Origin: Aquimarina sp. MAR_2010_214 | Lineage (GTDB): Bacteria; Bacteroidota; Bacteroidia; Flavobacteriales; Flavobacteriaceae | Assembly (NCBI RefSeq): GCF_002846555.1 | Contig: NZ_PJMS01000001.1 | Span: 62,001-126,000, forward strand | DNA: 64,000 nucleotides | Direction of reading: 5' to 3' | Shown: positions 60,307-64,000 of the stretch, in pieces | Layout of the letters: each line of letters starts with the position of its first letter | Numbering within the stretch: the stretch's first letter is position 1 | Notes under the pieces: model-generated | Told to the model about the DNA's origin: nothing | Database searches by the model: none | Seen by the model: only the letters and a program-made list of their open reading frames with translations | Position numbers and translations under genes: made by a program

Positions 60307-61083
60307 TTATTTTACAAATAATGTTTCTTTGTTTTCAAATTCATCATCTTCAAAACCTAATGTACCCTTATATATAAAATAGATTGGCATATAAACAAAA
60401 GAAGCAGTAAAAAATATTCCCACAAAACATAATACCATACCTACCATTTGGGACAAAATAGATGCAACGATTATTAACCCAAACGAAATACCCCAAATTT
60501 TATTACCCAGTTTAAAACTAGCTTTTATAAGATCTGAAGCACTATACTCTGGATTAAAGGCAAATATCACCCCTAGCAATTGCAAAGGAACCATTACATA
60601 AAAAATAGGAAGATAGCATAACGTTGCAGCCAAAATCGCTATTCCAAATGTTGCTATTGCTAATGCAAACACTTTTCCTAAATATTTCCCTTTAAGAAAC
60701 ATGAAATACGAAGATGTCTCTGGCAACCCTAAATCTACCTGTTTACAAACCCTATAAAAATGTGCCGTAATCCCGAATTGGAGTGCCGAAGCAATCATAG
60801 CTATAACTAAAACCAATATAACAAACAAGAACATTAAACCTATCGATAATTCTTCACTAGGATACCCATAATCACCATAACCACTTTCAAACCCTGACAT
60901 ACCTGCAAGAGCAAAAACAGGAATATATATCACAAAAAATAAAGGAAGCATAATTAATATCGAAATAAGCAAGTGTACAAATCCTTGAAGCCATACTTTT
61001 TTAAAGAGCTCGATACTTTTATTAAAAATATCGCCAAAATCCAAAGACTTACTATTTTCTATTTTCTCAAAGAGTGCATTCAT
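60307..61083 (-). CDS. Polytopic membrane protein (DUF975-like)
   Basis: 258 residues. After a cytoplasmic start (SLDFGDIFNKSIELFKKVWLQGF) there are about six hydrophobic segments, with a Gly-rich loop (SGFESGYGDYGYPSEE) between the first ones. Proteins like this are annotated as membrane protein or, misleadingly, beta-carotene monooxygenase. No function is known to me. Confidence 0.8.
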   Translation of the reverse strand: MNALFEKIENSKSLDFGDIFNKSIELFKKVWLQGFVHLLISILIMLPLFFVIYIPVFALAGMSGFESGYGDYGYPSEELSIGLMFLFVILVLVIAMIASALQFGITAHFYRVCKQVDLGLPETSSYFMFLKGKYLGKVFALAIATFGIAILAATLCYLPIFYVMVPLQLLGVIFAFNPEYSASDLIKASFKLGNKIWGISFGLIIVASILSQMVGMVLCFVGIFFTASFVYMPIYFIYKGTLGFEDDEFENKETLFVK

Positions 61084-61152
61084 CGTTACCTATACATTTA
61101 TGGGTTAAAAAGTCATCAAATATAGATTTTTTAGAAAATAAATCACTGCCAC

Positions 61153-61184
61153 TTTGTCATAAACCGTATTAAAAAGTATCTTTG
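61153..61184 (+). promoter_or_regulatory. Consensus promoter of miaB
   Basis: TTTG at 61153-61156 and TATCTTTG at 61177-61184, a 20-base gap: a near-perfect -33/-7 pair of the Bacteroidota primary sigma. Confidence 0.75.
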
Positions 61185-61221
61185 CACACTATTTGACCCC
61201 AATCGATAAGGAATTATTTTT

Positions 61222-62667
61222 ATGGAGAAGATTATTGACGAAAGTATACAGGGGCAGTCGCTTGCTCTTGATCAGAATAAAGAAAATAAACGCAAGCTTT
61301 TTATAGAAAGTTATGGTTGCCAAATGAATTTTAGCGATAGTGAAATTGTCGCTTCTATTCTGGCTAAAGAAGGTTTTAACACCACACAAAATCTTGAGGA
61401 TGCTGATTTAGTATTAGTAAACACATGTTCTATTAGAGAAAAAGCCGAGCAAACAGTTAGAAAAAGACTAGAAAAATATAATGCAGTAAAAAGAATCAAC
61501 CCAAGAATGAAAGTTGGAGTTCTTGGCTGTATGGCAGAGCGCCTAAAAAGTAAGTTCCTTGAAGAAGAAAAAATAGTTGATCTTGTTGTTGGGCCTGACG
61601 CATATAAAGATCTTCCTAATCTGATAGAAGAAGTAGATGCAGGACGCAATGCTGTGAATGTTGTCCTTTCTAAAGAAGAAACATATGGTGATATCGCACC
61701 TGTTCGTTTACAAAGTAATGGAGTATCTGCTTTTGTATCGATTACACGTGGTTGTGACAATATGTGCACATTTTGCGTAGTCCCTTTTACCAGAGGTAGA
61801 GAACGTAGTCGAGATCCTCAAAGTATCTTAAAAGAAATAGATGACTTGGTATCTCAAAATTTTAAAGAAATTACCTTATTAGGGCAAAATGTAGATAGTT
61901 ATTTATGGTATGGTGGTGGCCTGAAAAAAGATTTTGGCAACGCTAGCGATTTTCAAAAAGCTACCGCAGTAGATTTTGCCAAACTGCTGGATATGACAGC
62001 AGAGAAATATCCAAAACTACGTATTCGTTTTTCTACATCTAATCCTCAGGATATGACATTAGATGTAATAGAGATTATGGCAAAACATAAAAATATTTGC
62101 AAGCACATCCATCTTCCCATACAAAGTGGAAGCGATCGTATTCTTAAGGAAATGAATCGCTTACACACTCGACAAGAGTATATGGATTTGGTTGATAATA
62201 TTAAAAAAATAATCCCAGATTGCGCAATTACCCAAGATATGATTATCGGTTTCCCTACAGAAACAGAAGAGGATCATCAAGATACATTATCACTATTAGA
62301 ATATGTAAAATATGAACATGGATATATGTATGCCTATTCTGAAAGACCAGGAACACTTGCTGAGCGTAAATTAGAAGATGATGTTCCCGAAGATGTAAAA
62401 AAACGAAGACTGGCAGAAGTCATCGCATTACAACGAACACACTGCGCCTATAGACATCAAAGTTATATTGGACAAACCTTTGAAGTATTAATTGAAAAAG
62501 AGTCCAAAAAATCAGATCAACATTGGAGCGGGAGAACTACAAAAAATATTGTAGCAATATTCCCAAAAGGAGAATATAAAATTGGTGATTTTGTAATGGT
62601 TCGTATAGATGATTGTACCAGTGCAACTTTACTTGGTGAAGCGATTGGATATTCTGAGAATAATTAA
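61222..62667 (+). CDS. miaB: tRNA-2-methylthio-N6-dimethylallyladenosine synthase MiaB
   Basis: 481 residues. The N-terminal MTTase domain has its three cluster cysteines (SYGCQMN, NTCSIRE, LGCMAE); the radical-SAM site is RGCDNMCTFC; and a TRAM domain closes the protein (GQTFEVLIEKESKK ... GDFVMVRI). It adds the 2-methylthio group to A37 of tRNAs reading U-starting codons. A consensus promoter precedes it. Confidence 0.96.
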   Translation: MEKIIDESIQGQSLALDQNKENKRKLFIESYGCQMNFSDSEIVASILAKEGFNTTQNLEDADLVLVNTCSIREKAEQTVRKRLEKYNAVKRINPRMKVGVLGCMAERLKSKFLEEEKIVDLVVGPDAYKDLPNLIEEVDAGRNAVNVVLSKEETYGDIAPVRLQSNGVSAFVSITRGCDNMCTFCVVPFTRGRERSRDPQSILKEIDDLVSQNFKEITLLGQNVDSYLWYGGGLKKDFGNASDFQKATAVDFAKLLDMTAEKYPKLRIRFSTSNPQDMTLDVIEIMAKHKNICKHIHLPIQSGSDRILKEMNRLHTRQEYMDLVDNIKKIIPDCAITQDMIIGFPTETEEDHQDTLSLLEYVKYEHGYMYAYSERPGTLAERKLEDDVPEDVKKRRLAEVIALQRTHCAYRHQSYIGQTFEVLIEKESKKSDQHWSGRTTKNIVAIFPKGEYKIGDFVMVRIDDCTSATLLGEAIGYSENN

Positions 62668-62713
62668 TTACAACTGTAGACATACAATTAAAACAAAAAA
62701 ATAAACTCCATAA

Positions 62714-63979
62714 ATGGAATCAATTCAAGCCATAAAACAACGATTCGGAATCATAGGAAACGACCCTAAGTTAAACCGTGCCGTAGAAAAAGCGATCCAG
62801 GTAGCCCCCACCGACATTTCGGTTTTAGTGACCGGAGAAAGCGGTGTAGGTAAAGAAAGTGTTCCTAAAATCATACACTCTCTATCTCATCGTAAACATG
62901 GTAAATACATTGCTGTAAACTGTGGAGCAATACCAGAAGGCACAATAGACAGTGAACTTTTTGGTCATGAAAAAGGAGCTTTTACAGGAGCCACGCAAAC
63001 TCGAAATGGTTATTTTGAAGTAGCCGATGGCGGAACTATATTTCTAGACGAAGTAGGAGAATTGCCTCTTACTACACAAGTACGTTTATTAAGAGTATTA
63101 GAGAATGGTGAATTTATTAAAGTAGGGTCTTCAAAAGTTCAAAAAACAGATGTTCGTATTGTAGCGGCTACCAACGTTAATATGTTTGAAGCCATTAAAA
63201 AAGGTAAGTTTAGAGAAGATCTCTACTATCGTCTTAGTACAGTAGAAATCCTTTTACCTCCACTAAGAAATCGCAAAGAAGACATTCATTTACTATTTAG
63301 AAAATTTGCTTCTGACTTTGCTACCAAATATAAGATGCCAACAATTCGTCTAAGTGAAGATGCGGTTATCCTGCTAGAAAAACATCGCTGGAGTGGTAAT
63401 ATCAGACAACTGCGCAACATTGCAGAGCAAATTTCAGTCCTTGAACAAAACAGAACAATAACAGGAGCTACCTTACATGCCTATTTACCAAATATCGGAA
63501 GTAATTTACCCGCAGTAATTTCTGCAGATAAAAAAGAAAGTGATTTCAGTAACGAAAGAGAGATATTGTACAAAGTACTTTTTGACATGAAAAGTGATCT
63601 TAATGATCTAAAAAAACTGACCATGGAACTAATGCAAAGTGGCAATACGCAACAAGTACAAAAAGATAATGAAGGGTTAATTCAAAAAATTTACCAAGAG
63701 AAGGAAAAAGAAACACATTTTGAAGAACCCGAAAGACCAGCAACAACTCCTGAAGTGCTTGAAATACCATCTCAAATTGCAACCCAGCGACAAGAAGATG
63801 ACAAATATCATTTTGCCGAAGAAATTGAAGAAGAAGAAACATTATCATTGCATGATAAAGAACTTGAATTGATTAAAAAGTCTTTAGAACGTCATAGAGG
63901 TAAACGTAAAGCAGCGGCAGAAGAATTAGGAATCAGTGAACGCACCTTGTATAGAAAAATAAAACAATACGATTTATAA
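62714..63979 (+). CDS. Sigma-54-dependent Fis-family activator
   Basis: 421 residues. The AAA+ domain starts almost at once: GESGVGKE (Walker A), ELFGHEKGAFTGATQTR (sigma-54 contact loop), GGTIFLDEVGELP (Walker B), LREDLYYRLSTVEI. A variable acidic linker follows, then a Fis-type helix-turn-helix (KRKAAAEELGISERTLYRKI). There is no receiver or sensor domain, so activity is controlled by level or by partner proteins. It follows miaB by 46 bp. Confidence 0.93.
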   Translation: MESIQAIKQRFGIIGNDPKLNRAVEKAIQVAPTDISVLVTGESGVGKESVPKIIHSLSHRKHGKYIAVNCGAIPEGTIDSELFGHEKGAFTGATQTRNGYFEVADGGTIFLDEVGELPLTTQVRLLRVLENGEFIKVGSSKVQKTDVRIVAATNVNMFEAIKKGKFREDLYYRLSTVEILLPPLRNRKEDIHLLFRKFASDFATKYKMPTIRLSEDAVILLEKHRWSGNIRQLRNIAEQISVLEQNRTITGATLHAYLPNIGSNLPAVISADKKESDFSNEREILYKVLFDMKSDLNDLKKLTMELMQSGNTQQVQKDNEGLIQKIYQEKEKETHFEEPERPATTPEVLEIPSQIATQRQEDDKYHFAEEIEEEETLSLHDKELELIKKSLERHRGKRKAAAEELGISERTLYRKIKQYDL

Positions 63980-63982
63980 TTG

Positions 63983-64000
63983 ATGAAAACAGTAAGATAT
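63983..64000 (+). CDS. Start of the next gene (cut by window edge)
   Basis: ATG at 63983 gives MKTVRY, 3 bp after the activator's stop. In related genomes this place is taken by the LPS-assembly lipoprotein LptE; only six codons are visible, so this is context, not proof. Confidence 0.4.

Overview
The window looks like chromosome of a marine Flavobacteriia member (Bacteroidota), probably Aquimarina-like. Supporting signs are the low GC content, TTG/TAnnTTTG promoters, the topA - arginase-like - gldK - gldL - gldM - gldN order, the miaB - sigma-54 activator order, a huge thrombospondin-type-3/DUF11 adhesin, and REP-like repeats of the CTGAGCTTGTCGAAG kind. The genus is an inference; no rRNA gene is present.

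Layout. 1-11901 (minus): N-terminal ~3,970 residues of a giant secreted adhesin (DUF4347 head, then repeated TSP3-linker/beta-domain modules), running off the left edge. 11902-17267: accessory strip with an IS1595-family element, an AraC regulator, an NTF2-like gene, a crotonase-like gene cut by an IS6-family element, and the end of an integrated element. 17268-41419: two tandem att-bounded segments stacked on the initiator tRNA gene tRNA-fMet (41347-41419, minus). Copies of its 3' 40-odd bases sit at 17268 and 28960, and similar element ends flank the copies. Segment A (17.3-29.0 kb) holds a polyamine operon (arginine decarboxylase, agmatinase, deoxyhypusine-synthase-like), glutamate dehydrogenase, a DUF155/RMD1 protein, a NUDIX hydrolase and a GshB-like ATP-grasp / amidohydrolase-QEGLA pair. 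Segment B (29.0-41.3 kb) is an RNA-repair island: Pnkp, Hen1, two RlaP-type nucleotidyltransferases, unknown proteins, two abutting tRNA-like genes, an ECF sigma factor and a WYL regulator. Neither segment has a recognisable integrase. 41.4-64 kb: core chromosome with a Cys-rich small protein, a hairpin cluster, an RND efflux operon, ABC-F, DUF983, an FAD oxidoreductase, gldNMLK (type IX secretion/gliding), a degenerate arginase-fold gene, topA, a membrane protein, miaB, a sigma-54 activator and the start of another gene.

How it works together. The most notable unit is segment B. Four copies of a 25-bp palindrome (arms TACTACGC / GCGTAGTA) each lie exactly 10 nt upstream of a TTTG/TTTA -7 element of the four minus-strand transcription units, and one lies between the ECF sigma gene and the divergent WYL gene. 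This predicts a single WYL-controlled regulon coupling Hen1/Pnkp 3'-methylation, end healing and ligation with RlaP enzymes and a tRNA-like pair, one member of which has an eight-nucleotide anticodon loop. I propose it as a stress- or anticodon-nuclease-responsive RNA repair system with its own tRNA-like substrates or decoys. That function is inference; the genes, motifs and spacings are visible in the sequence.
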